A DNA stretch of 52,421 bases, taken from positions 1 to 52,421 of the forward strand of contig JAMPHY010000020.1 of assembly GCA_023663185.1 (NCBI GenBank). Direction: 5' to 3'. This document shows, in pieces, positions 16,401 to 24,700 of the stretch; positions within the stretch are counted from its first letter, which is position 1, and the number at the start of each line of letters is the position of its first letter. Below the pieces are notes generated by a model. That model did no database searches and had not been told where the DNA came from. It saw only the letters and a program-made list of their open reading frames with translations. This stretch comes from Clostridiales bacterium (lineage in GTDB: Bacteria; Bacillota; Clostridia; Lachnospirales; Lachnospiraceae). A program made the translations under genes and the position numbers.

Positions 16401-16842
16401 TTTTCAGCTCTTGCCTTAATCTCTTCACAGCTTTCTGCAGCCTGCGATAGACGCCAAACCGCGATATTCCTAATGTTTCGCATATCAAAGCAACGGAAAC
16501 CTCATTCACATATCGCAGGAACAATAGCTCCTGTTCTTCCTTCGGCAGTTTTCCCATCGCGGATTTTACAGCCAGATTATTTACCCATTCATCAGATTTA
16601 TCAACGTCTGCTGCCTCTTCAATATCTTTTATGTCATCAAACGGTTTCTTACGAAACTCGTCCACACATAAATTCTTAGCAATCGTATATAAATACGCTA
16701 ACTCCTTGCCATTATCAAAGGATAAACCCCGTCCGTAAAAGCGAAGAAAGGTTTCCTGTGTGATATCCTGTGCCAGTTGCACATCACGCAGCTTAAAATA
16801 GCAATATCGGTATATCTTATCGTACTGTTCCGCGATATCCAT
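16381..16842 (-). CDS. ECF-type RNA polymerase sigma factor
   Basis: 153 residues. Sigma region 2 is at the N-terminus (YRYCYFKLRDVQLAQDITQE then TFLRFY, and YLYTIAKNLCVDEFRK), with region 4 HTH at the C-terminus (LPKEEQELLFLRYVNE..ALICETLGISRFGVYRRLQKAVKRL). It leads an operon with a membrane protein, an ABC ATPase and a permease, so it probably controls that exporter in response to an envelope signal. Its stop codon is embedded in the 35-base tandem array. The first of three sigma factors in 4 kb. Confidence 0.9.
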   Translation of the reverse strand: MDIAEQYDKIYRYCYFKLRDVQLAQDITQETFLRFYGRGLSFDNGKELAYLYTIAKNLCVDEFRKKPFDDIKDIEEAADVDKSDEWVNNLAVKSAMGKLPKEEQELLFLRYVNEVSVALICETLGISRFGVYRRLQKAVKRLRQELKNEGLSE

Positions 16843-16914
16843 ACGCTGTGAAATCTCCCTTCATAATGTTTAACGGATAAAAGCCGCAAAATGTGCGGGT
16901 TATTTTTATTTTTT

Positions 16915-16952
16915 CAAAAAACAACAGTTCAGCGCAAGCGGCATGAACTGTT
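16915..16952 (-). terminator. Rho-independent terminator after the RsiV-like gene
   Basis: AACAGTTCA (16923-16931) pairs perfectly with TGAACTGTT (16944-16952), followed on the minus strand by GTTTTTTG. A second GC-rich hairpin (about 16962-16996, CGGCGA/TCGCCG) lies just before it. Together they end the sigma/RsiV-like operon. Confidence 0.8.
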
Positions 16953-17035
16953 ACAATAAATAACGGCGAAATGGTTTCCACCAAGTCGCCGCCGTTTTCT
17001 TACTTCCATATATTCCCTTATTTTCTTATATATCT

Positions 17036-18052
17036 TTACTTCCTTATATCCTGCACCACTTCTTCCGGTATCGCAAACTCCACGGTTCCCATATACATTG
17101 GTGCGACATCGCCTTCGTTGAACCCTATTACCAGGTTACCGTCCTCATTCAGATAAAAAGATGTTTCATCCGTAATGGATTTAAAGTTCCATTCGTCAAT
17201 ATCGTCATGCAGCCAATAAATCACATTCTCGTCCGCATCCATCTGCGCCTGCATCTGCTCCTTAATGTTCTCGCTGATTGGCGTAATATAGTCCGCTCCT
17301 TCTTTAAAAACATCTTTTAACTTCAAGCGTTCACCTGTGGTTAAATCAATAGTATAAAAATAATTCCATTCATATCCGCTTCCCGCTCCCTGATAGCAGA
17401 TAAGCTTTAGCGTAAAATATTCGTCAGTTGTCGCCAAAACCTCGCTATTTACATAAATATCCTGATAGCCTTGTTCGTTTTTCATATTTTCTTCAAACTC
17501 TTCTATCAACTTATCAGTAATCTCCTGTATCTCTGCATTTATCTCCTCCGTTGTACGCTCCAGCTTTTCCAGCACATCATTATCTTGTATCTGTACGCTG
17601 TCCTGCATCTGTCCATTACCCTGTACCTTCCCGCTCTCCTGCGCCTGAGCGCTTTCCGTCTGCCCTTCCGCTATCGTTTCCGGCACCTTTATCTCAGGGA
17701 CTTTTACATTCGCCATATTCCTATCCGTTTCATACTGATAATCACGGAATGTTACCACCTTAACAAGCTGTCCGATAATCGGTATATTCTCCATCGCATT
17801 TGCAACCGTTGCAGATGTATTGGGCAGAATTATGAAAACCCCCGCTATCACTGCCGCCGTTGCCGCTAATCTTATGATTTTGATATTCTTGCGCTCATTT
17901 TTCTCCGCCCTGTCCGCTTCCTTCATCTTAGCACGCAGTTTTTCCAACTGTTCCTGCGACATTTTTGGCTTCATATATTCTTCTTTAAGCAGCCCTAAGA
18001 CTTCCTCAACCGAATCGCCCTGCCTGTCAATCTTAGTAAAATCTCTAATCAT
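17036..18052 (-). CDS. Membrane anti-sigma factor-like protein with DUF3298 (RsiV-like) domain
   Basis: 338 residues. The cytoplasmic part (1-60) would bind the sigma factor encoded 5 bases upstream. One membrane span lies at about 62-82 (IRLAATAAVIAGVFIILPNT). Then comes a low-complexity linker of hexapeptide repeats (ESAQAQ, ESGKVQ, GNGQMQ, DSVQIQ) encoded by an 18-base repeat. The C-terminal extracellular domain (about 185-338: YVNSEVLATTDEYFTLKL.., YTIDLTTGERLKLKDVF, EFAIPEEVV) matches the DUF3298/RsiV pattern. RsiV binds lysozyme in Bacillus; a similar envelope-stress sensing role is inferred here. Confidence 0.8.
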   Translation of the reverse strand: MIRDFTKIDRQGDSVEEVLGLLKEEYMKPKMSQEQLEKLRAKMKEADRAEKNERKNIKIIRLAATAAVIAGVFIILPNTSATVANAMENIPIIGQLVKVVTFRDYQYETDRNMANVKVPEIKVPETIAEGQTESAQAQESGKVQGNGQMQDSVQIQDNDVLEKLERTTEEINAEIQEITDKLIEEFEENMKNEQGYQDIYVNSEVLATTDEYFTLKLICYQGAGSGYEWNYFYTIDLTTGERLKLKDVFKEGADYITPISENIKEQMQAQMDADENVIYWLHDDIDEWNFKSITDETSFYLNEDGNLVIGFNEGDVAPMYMGTVEFAIPEEVVQDIRK

Positions 18053-18057
18053 GCGCT

Positions 18058-18597
18058 CTACCCCTTTCCCTTTACTTTTTCTGCGCCTGCATTATCCGAG
18101 AGAATATCCCGCAGCTTTTTAATGCTGCGGTACAGCCTGCTTTTAACCGTACTGACATTTTCATCAAGAATTGCTGCAATCTCTTCCAGTTTCTTTTCTT
18201 CAAAATACTTCATAATAATTACAACTCTGTCTTTATCCTGAAGTGCGCCAAGCGCCCTCTGTAAGTCTATGTCTGCATAATAATCCTCGGTATATTCTGT
18301 CTTTGCCCCGTTTTCTTCCTGAAGTTTCTCGTAGGAAACCTGTTCGGGACATTTCAGATATTGAAAACATTCATTCAGCATAATGCGGTATACCCAGCTC
18401 TTAGCATATTCAGGCTCCTTTAGGGCGTGAGCGCCCCTAATCGCCTTATATGCGCCATTTTGCACGATATCGCCCGCGTCCGCCTCACTCTTTGTATAGC
18501 TGTAAGCGAGCCTATAGTATTGATTATAATTTTCTAAAATGATATTTTCGATTAAAGCTTTATTTGCTGCATTCTTTTTTCCGGAAGATAAATGCAC
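18058..18597 (-). CDS. ECF-type RNA polymerase sigma factor (RsiV-partner type)
   Basis: 179 residues from a GTG at 18597, eight bases after GGGAGG; the GTG three codons earlier overlaps the ribosome-binding site. Region 2 is present (YYRLAYSYTKSEADAGDIVQ then NGAYKAIRGAHAL, ..AKSWVYRIMLNECF) and so is region 4 (LQDKDRVVIIMKYFEEKKLE, ILDENVSTVKSRLYRSIKKL). Its operon partner is the RsiV-like membrane protein, so activation by release from that protein is expected. Confidence 0.92.
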   Translation of the reverse strand: MHLSSGKKNAANKALIENIILENYNQYYRLAYSYTKSEADAGDIVQNGAYKAIRGAHALKEPEYAKSWVYRIMLNECFQYLKCPEQVSYEKLQEENGAKTEYTEDYYADIDLQRALGALQDKDRVVIIMKYFEEKKLEEIAAILDENVSTVKSRLYRSIKKLRDILSDNAGAEKVKGKG

Positions 18598-18740
18598 GGT
18601 ATCCACCTCCCTTATGGTGTTCTATAATATTAGATGTTTGCCAAATATAAAAAGTTTCATTTATAATTTTAAAAGTTCCTATTCACAATCTTTAAAAGGC
18701 ATGAATAGGAACTTCTAATCAAATTTTATTTATAAACCGC

Positions 18741-19637
18741 TTAATGCTCGCCTCCTGCACTGGTATGCAGAATGCTGCCATCTATTGCGTCAATCGTACA
18801 TGTGTAGCCGGAACGGTCAACCGGATTGCCAAAACCTATGATATAGGCAATGTCATTATCATGCGCATAAGCTGTCTGTCCTGATATATCATATGGTCTT
18901 ACCGCTATTGTGCCGTCGTTATATCTCAATAATTCTTTTCCTTCTGCCTTGTCTCCAAGTTCCAATTCCATCTGCGCCTGCGCAATTTCTATTGCTTCTT
19001 CCGCACTGATTCCGCCCGCTTCCTGAATGATTTTATTAAGCTGCTCTTCTTCCATTTCCATCTCTGCCTTTGCTTCCATAGCCGCCGGACTCTGTTCAAC
19101 AGCATACTTCATTTTATGCTGGAGGTCAATGATTTCCAGAAGTTCCTCATCTGTCATTTCCCGCTCCGGCAGATAAAAATCCCCGGTAGCATTCACATAG
19201 CAAAGTTCTCCTTCTATTACTGCATCTATGCTGTCCACCTGAATAATTTCCTTTTCCGGAAAGGTTCCGTTCTCATAAGCCTGCCACAACTCATGGCTGC
19301 GCTCTTCTTCATTCTCGGAATACACCCTGGAAAAGCCGTCCGCTACTGCATCCTGTGCCCTTATCATGTCCAATGTCTCCTGAACTTTCTCTTTAGGTAT
19401 GCTCTCCATTCTCGCCTTTACAAAGCTGCTTACCATTGCCTGTGCCGGAGATGGCAGCAAAATACTGATAATGCCTATTGCAAGTATGAAAGACGCTGCT
19501 GCCACTATTTTCCTTATATTCCACGCCTTTTTCTTTCCATGCTTCATCTGCTTTTTAACATTCATAATAATCTCCTCCTGCATTTTAGGTGAAATATGTA
19601 TCTGCTCCATTGCTTCTTTTAACTCTAAACCGTCCAT
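18741..19637 (-). CDS. Putative membrane anti-sigma factor with PepSY-like C-terminus
   Basis: 298 residues, starting right after the stop of the sigma factor gene (ATG at 19637, stop at 19640). The N-terminal cytoplasmic segment ISPKMQEEIIMNVKKQM resembles the sigma-binding start of DUF4179/anti-sigma proteins. One membrane span lies at about 43-63 (IVAAASFILAIGIISILLPS). The extracytoplasmic part is Glu-rich and helical and ends with a PepSY-like module (ISAEEAIEIAQAQMELELG.. and YTCTIDAIDGSILHT). The family is inferred from architecture and context; the signal sensed is unknown. Confidence 0.65.
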   Translation of the reverse strand: MDGLELKEAMEQIHISPKMQEEIIMNVKKQMKHGKKKAWNIRKIVAAASFILAIGIISILLPSPAQAMVSSFVKARMESIPKEKVQETLDMIRAQDAVADGFSRVYSENEEERSHELWQAYENGTFPEKEIIQVDSIDAVIEGELCYVNATGDFYLPEREMTDEELLEIIDLQHKMKYAVEQSPAAMEAKAEMEMEEEQLNKIIQEAGGISAEEAIEIAQAQMELELGDKAEGKELLRYNDGTIAVRPYDISGQTAYAHDNDIAYIIGFGNPVDRSGYTCTIDAIDGSILHTSAGGEH

Positions 19638-19639
19638 TG

Positions 19640-20116
19640 CTATATGCCTCCTTCCATATTAACCGCTTCCCGCATTTGCTTTCTCCCCCGCCAGAGCCTT
19701 GTCTTTACCGCGCTTTCCGTGATTCCCAGAATATCCGCAATCTCTTTAGCTTGATAGCCTTCAATATAATGCAGATAAAGCACGGTCTTCTGCTTGATTG
19801 GCAGTTCGAGAAGTTCCTCCAATATTTCTTTTTGTTCCGGCGCTACAAGGTCGTTCTCCACCTCGTCAATATAAACCTTGGGGTGCCGCACTCTGAAACG
19901 CAGCATGTCGCGGCAGATGTTCGTCGCCACCCTGATAAGCCATGCCTTTTCATGCTCCTTGTCGCGAAACTTCGGCTTCTTTTCCAGATATCTGCAAAAC
20001 GTATCCTGAATAGCGTCCTGAACGTCCTGTTCATTACACAGTATAACGATACATATCCTATAGAGTACATCGCTGTATTCCATGACCGCTTCTCTTATGT
20101 CCTTCTCGATATCCAT
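19640..20116 (-). CDS. ECF-type RNA polymerase sigma factor
   Basis: 158 residues from the ATG at 20114-20116, eight bases after GGAGG; a GTG three codons upstream overlaps that site. Region 2 (VLYRICIVILCNEQDVQDAI then QDTFCRYLEKKPKF, HEKAWLIRVATNICRDMLR) and region 4 (LPIKQKTVLYLHYIEGYQAK, IADILGITESAVKTRLWRGRKQM) are clear. It is co-transcribed with the downstream membrane protein, its likely anti-sigma factor. Confidence 0.93.
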   Translation of the reverse strand: MDIEKDIREAVMEYSDVLYRICIVILCNEQDVQDAIQDTFCRYLEKKPKFRDKEHEKAWLIRVATNICRDMLRFRVRHPKVYIDEVENDLVAPEQKEILEELLELPIKQKTVLYLHYIEGYQAKEIADILGITESAVKTRLWRGRKQMREAVNMEGGI

Positions 20117-20244
20117 GCCCCTCACCTCCTTTATTACTACACGTTTGAAAAGAGTAAAAGGTTACTTTATTTTTCAAAAAAATTTCAGCATAAAATGGCA
20201 GAGACACATACGCCCCTGCCACTTACTTACATGAACTTATAAAA

Positions 20245-21738
20245 TTACTGTATATACAAATTCGTATATCCCATCAAACTTTCATCAACTTCCCTTGCAC
20301 ATTCGCGTCCCTGGCGGATTGCCTTAACCACAAGCGACTGTCCTGTGTGCATATCGCCTGTCACGAATATGTTATCCACACTGGTTTTGAAGTTGCCGGG
20401 AGCGGTTTTTACATTGGTCCTGTTATCCAGCTCCACCTTAAAAGCGTCGGTTACATATTTCTGGCTGCCTAAGAAACCCGCGGCAATCAGCACGATATCC
20501 GCGTCCTGTGTCTTTTCCGAACCGCTTACTTCTTTCATGTTCATGCGTCCTGTCGAAGCGTCCTTCTCCCATGTGAGACTGACAATTTTCACCGCTTTCA
20601 GATTTCCGTTCTTATCTTTGATAAATTCCTTCACCGTAGCTTCATAGATACGCGGATCATGGCCGTAAAGAGCAATTGCTTCCTGTTGACCGTAATCGGT
20701 CTTGCAGATTTTAGGCCACTCCGGCCACGGATTGTTCTGTGCCCGCATATCCGGCGCCTTCGGCATCATTTCTATCTGTGTCACGGATTTTGCGCCGTGG
20801 CGGATTGCCGTACCCACGCAGTCGTTCCCTGTATCGCCACCACCTATGATTACCACGTTCTTATCCTTAGTATCGACATATTGTTTGTCCTTAAAATCAG
20901 AATCCAACAGACTCTTTGTATTTCTGCTTAAGAAATCAACGGCAAAATATATGCCTTTTGCATCTCTTCCGGGAGCGTTTATATCTCTCGGATTGGACGA
21001 ACCGCAGGCAAGCACCACACGGTCAAAATCCTTTAACAGCTTCGCCGCCTTCACACTTTTGCCGATATCCGCATTGGTTTCAAATACAACCCCCTCTTCT
21101 TCCATTACCTTAATCTTGCGCTCAATGATGTGCTTTTCAAGCTTCATATTCGGAATCCCATACATGAGCAGTCCGCCTACTCTGTCTGAACGCTCGAATA
21201 CGGTCACGGAATGTCCTCTTTTGTTAAGCTGGTCTGCCACGGCAAGTCCGGAAGGACCGCTTCCTACCACGGCAACCGTTTTGCCGGTTCTGGTCTTAGG
21301 CGGTTTAGCCGCGGCATAGCCTTTTGCATATGCGTTCTCTATTATTGCATATTCGTTTTCCTTAGTAGACACCGGCTCTCCCGTCAAATTGCAGGTACAC
21401 GCCGCCTCGCACAACGCCGGACATACCCTTGAGGTAAACTCCGGAAAATTATTGGTTTTGTGCAGACGGTTGTATGCCTGCTCCCAGTTGCCGGTATATA
21501 CCAAATCATTCCATTCAGGCACAAGATTGTGCAACGGGCAGCCCGAAGTCATGCCGCTAAGCGTCATTCCCGACTGGCAGAACGGCACCCCGCAGTCCAT
21601 GCATCGCGCCCCCTGAAGCTGCTGCTCTTCCATAGAAAGATGTTCATGAAATTCATTAAAATTTTTTATACGCTGTTTCGGACTCACATCGACCGAAACC
21701 TTACGCTCATAATCCAAAAATCCGGTAGGTTTTCCCAT
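20245..21738 (-). CDS. gltD: Glutamate synthase (NADPH) small subunit
   Basis: 497 residues. Passes electrons from NAD(P)H through FAD and Fe-S clusters to the large subunit for glutamate formation. N-terminal Cys-rich cluster segments are CMDCGVPFCQSG (about 41-52) and CPALCEAACTCNL. The FAD-binding motif is VAVVGSGPSGLAVADQL (about 151) and the NAD(P)H-binding motif VVIIGGGDTGNDCVG (about 291). A C-terminal GDMHTGQSLVVKAIRQGRE is typical of the family. The gene follows gltB by 54 bases in one operon. Confidence 0.96.
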   Translation of the reverse strand: MGKPTGFLDYERKVSVDVSPKQRIKNFNEFHEHLSMEEQQLQGARCMDCGVPFCQSGMTLSGMTSGCPLHNLVPEWNDLVYTGNWEQAYNRLHKTNNFPEFTSRVCPALCEAACTCNLTGEPVSTKENEYAIIENAYAKGYAAAKPPKTRTGKTVAVVGSGPSGLAVADQLNKRGHSVTVFERSDRVGGLLMYGIPNMKLEKHIIERKIKVMEEEGVVFETNADIGKSVKAAKLLKDFDRVVLACGSSNPRDINAPGRDAKGIYFAVDFLSRNTKSLLDSDFKDKQYVDTKDKNVVIIGGGDTGNDCVGTAIRHGAKSVTQIEMMPKAPDMRAQNNPWPEWPKICKTDYGQQEAIALYGHDPRIYEATVKEFIKDKNGNLKAVKIVSLTWEKDASTGRMNMKEVSGSEKTQDADIVLIAAGFLGSQKYVTDAFKVELDNRTNVKTAPGNFKTSVDNIFVTGDMHTGQSLVVKAIRQGRECAREVDESLMGYTNLYIQ

Positions 21739-21792
21739 ATTCTCTACTTCCCTTCTTTAATCTCATTTCTCTTAATACCATGCTGCTTTACA

Positions 21793-24700
21793 TTATTCTC
21801 CTGCCATGTTTGCATAAAAAGCCTCAATCTGCGCCTGTTCTGCACTTAAGCCCTTTTCTTCCATCTGCACGATAAGCTTCAACATGCGCTCATAGTCATG
21901 CGGAATTATCTTCTTGAACTTAGGAAGATATTCTCCGAAATTATCCAGAATTTCTTTCCCTTTGACCGAATTAGTCAAAGCGACATGCTCCTTTATCATG
22001 TCCTTAAGCTCAATAACATCATATTTGGAAGTAATTTCATAGGAAGAAACCATTTCCTTATTGACTTTGGTATATAAATCGTTGTCCTCGTCCAGGACAT
22101 AGGCAATACCGCCGCTCATACCTGCGGCAAAGTTCTTGCCTGTCACGCCCAAAACTACCACGCGCCCGCCCGTCATGTATTCGCAACCGTGGTCGCCTAC
22201 GCCTTCAACGACGGCTATCGCGCCTGAATTACGCACGCAGAAACGCTCTCCCGCTACTCCGTTGATAAACGCCTTGCCGGAAGTCGCCCCATAAAGCGCC
22301 ACATTGCCTATAATAATATTTTCGTCCTGCTTAAACTTAGAGCTTTTGGGCGGATATACAATTAATTTCCCGCCGGAGAGCCCTTTGCCGAAGTAGTCGT
22401 TAGAATCCCCGACAAGCTCTAAGGTCAGACCTTTTGGTATAAATGCCCCGAAACTTTGTCCGCCCGAACCGTTGCATAAGATACGATATGTATCTTCTTC
22501 CAACGTATCACCGAATTTTCTGCTAATCTCGGAACCGAGAATAGTACCGAAAGTACGGTCTGTATTGGACACATCGACTTCAAGGCTTCTCTTAGCCCCT
22601 GTCTCCATAGCTTTAGAAAGCTGTTTAAGCAGCACTTTTTCGTCCAGCGTCTTTTCCAGCTCAAAATCATATACCTGCTTCGGATCGAAAATCACTTTCT
22701 CCTTGCTATCCTCATAAGGATTCGTAAGGATAAGACTTAAATCTATTTTTTTCAGTTTTTCAGGCAGATTGTCTTTTACTTTAAGTAAATCCGTCCTGCC
22801 AACCAGCTCATCGACCGTGCGAACGCCTAACGCCGCCATATACTCTCTAAGTTCCTGCGCTATGAACTTCATGAAGTTCTCTACATACTCAGGTTTGCCC
22901 CTAAAGCGTTTCCTAAGTTCCGGATTCTGCGTCGCCACGCCCACAGGACAGGTATCCAGATTGCAAACCCTCATCATAACACAGCCCATCGTAACTAGCG
23001 GCGCAGTGGCAAAGCCGAACTCTTCCGCACCGAGTATTGCCGCAATAGCAACGTCCCTGCCGCTCATTAGCTTACCGTCCGTTTCAATGCGCACCTTATT
23101 TCTTAAGCCGTTCTGAATCAAGGTCTGGTGTGTCTCGGCAAGTCCAAGCTCCCACGGCAGCCCCGCGTTATGAATAGAGCTTCTAGGAGCCGCCCCTGTA
23201 CCGCCGTCGTAACCCGAAACCAGCACTACCTGCGCGCCCGCTTTCGCCACGCCTGCCGCTACCGTACCTACGCCAGCCTCAGAAACCAGCTTAACAGAAA
23301 TCCTCGCTCTCGTATTGGCGTTCTTCAAATCATATATAAGCTGCGCCAAATCTTCAATCGAATAGATATCATGATGAGGCGGAGGTGAAATCAGACTTAC
23401 TCCCGCCGTAGAATGTCTTGTTTTAGCTATCCACGGGTATACCTTTCCGCCCGGAAGATGTCCGCCTTCACCCGGCTTCGCACCCTGCGCCATCTTAATC
23501 TGTATTTCCTGCGCACTGTTCAAATATTCACTTGTTACGCCGAAACGTCCGCTCGCCACCTGTTTTATGGCGGAACATCTGTTAAGTCCGTCCGCGCCTA
23601 AGCTTAATCTTTCCTTATCCTCGCCGCCTTCGCCGGAATTGGATTTACCCTTAAGCCTATTCATTGCAATCGCCATTGTCTCATGCGCTTCTTTGGAAAT
23701 CGAACCATAAGACATCGCGCCTGTCTTAAATCTTGTGACAATAGTGTCAACACTCTCCACTTCCTCTATTGGCACGGGTTTCTTCGCATAATTAAAATCC
23801 ATCAGCCCTCTCAGCGTCTTAATGCTGTCTTCATTATTGACCGCCTGAGTATATTGCTTAAACATCTCATAATCGCCGCGTTTCGTAGATTCCTGCAGCA
23901 GATGAATGGTTTCAGGATTATAAAGATGTTCATCGGCGCCGCTTCGCATCTGATGATGTCCGGGGCTGTCAAGCGCTAAGTCAGTAGATAGACCAAGCGG
24001 GTCAAAAGCCATAGAGTGTAAAGTGTCCACTTCTTTTTCAATATCTTTTAGGGTAATACCACCCACACGGCATACCGTATTGGTAAAATACTTATTAATC
24101 ACTTCTTTATCAATGCCTATCGCCTCAAATATCTTAGAGCCCTGATAAGACTGAATGGTAGAAATCCCCATCTTAGAGGCAATTTTGACTATTCCATGCA
24201 AAATAGCGTCATTATAATCATTTACCGCCGCATAATAATCTTTATCGAGCATATGATTATCAATCAACTCTCTTATACTCTCCTGCGCCAGATATGGATT
24301 GATTGCAGACGCCCCGAAGCCAAGCAGGGTGGCAAAATGATGTACTTCCCTCGGTTCCGCCGACTCAAGTACGATTGCCACGCTGGTTCTTTTCTTCGTA
24401 TTAACTAAATGCTGCTGCAATGCTGATACGGCAAGCAAAGAAGGAATCGCTACACGGTTCTCGTCTACTCCCCTATCAGAAAGAATAAGTATGCTGACGC
24501 CGCCGCGGAAAGCCCTGTCCACCTCGACAAACAGCCTGTCAATCGCCTTCTCCAAGCTTGTATTTTTATAATAAGTAATCGGAACTACTTCTACTTTAAA
24601 GCCTTCCGTCTTCATATTTTTAATCTTTAATAAGTCCGTATTAGTCAAAATCGGATTATGCACCCTGAGCATATTGCAGTTTTCGGGTTTTTCTTCTAAC

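Noticed and set aside
17471-17869. 132-codon plus-strand frame opposite the RsiV-like gene
   Set aside because: Low-complexity mirror of the hexapeptide repeat; no ribosome-binding site.
19589-20242. 217-codon plus-strand frame opposite the third sigma factor
   Set aside because: It mirrors the sigma factor coding strand; the minus-strand protein has clear region 2 and 4 motifs.
20702-21319. 205-codon plus-strand frame opposite gltD
   Set aside because: Antisense to conserved FAD/NADPH-binding sequence of gltD and without a ribosome-binding site.
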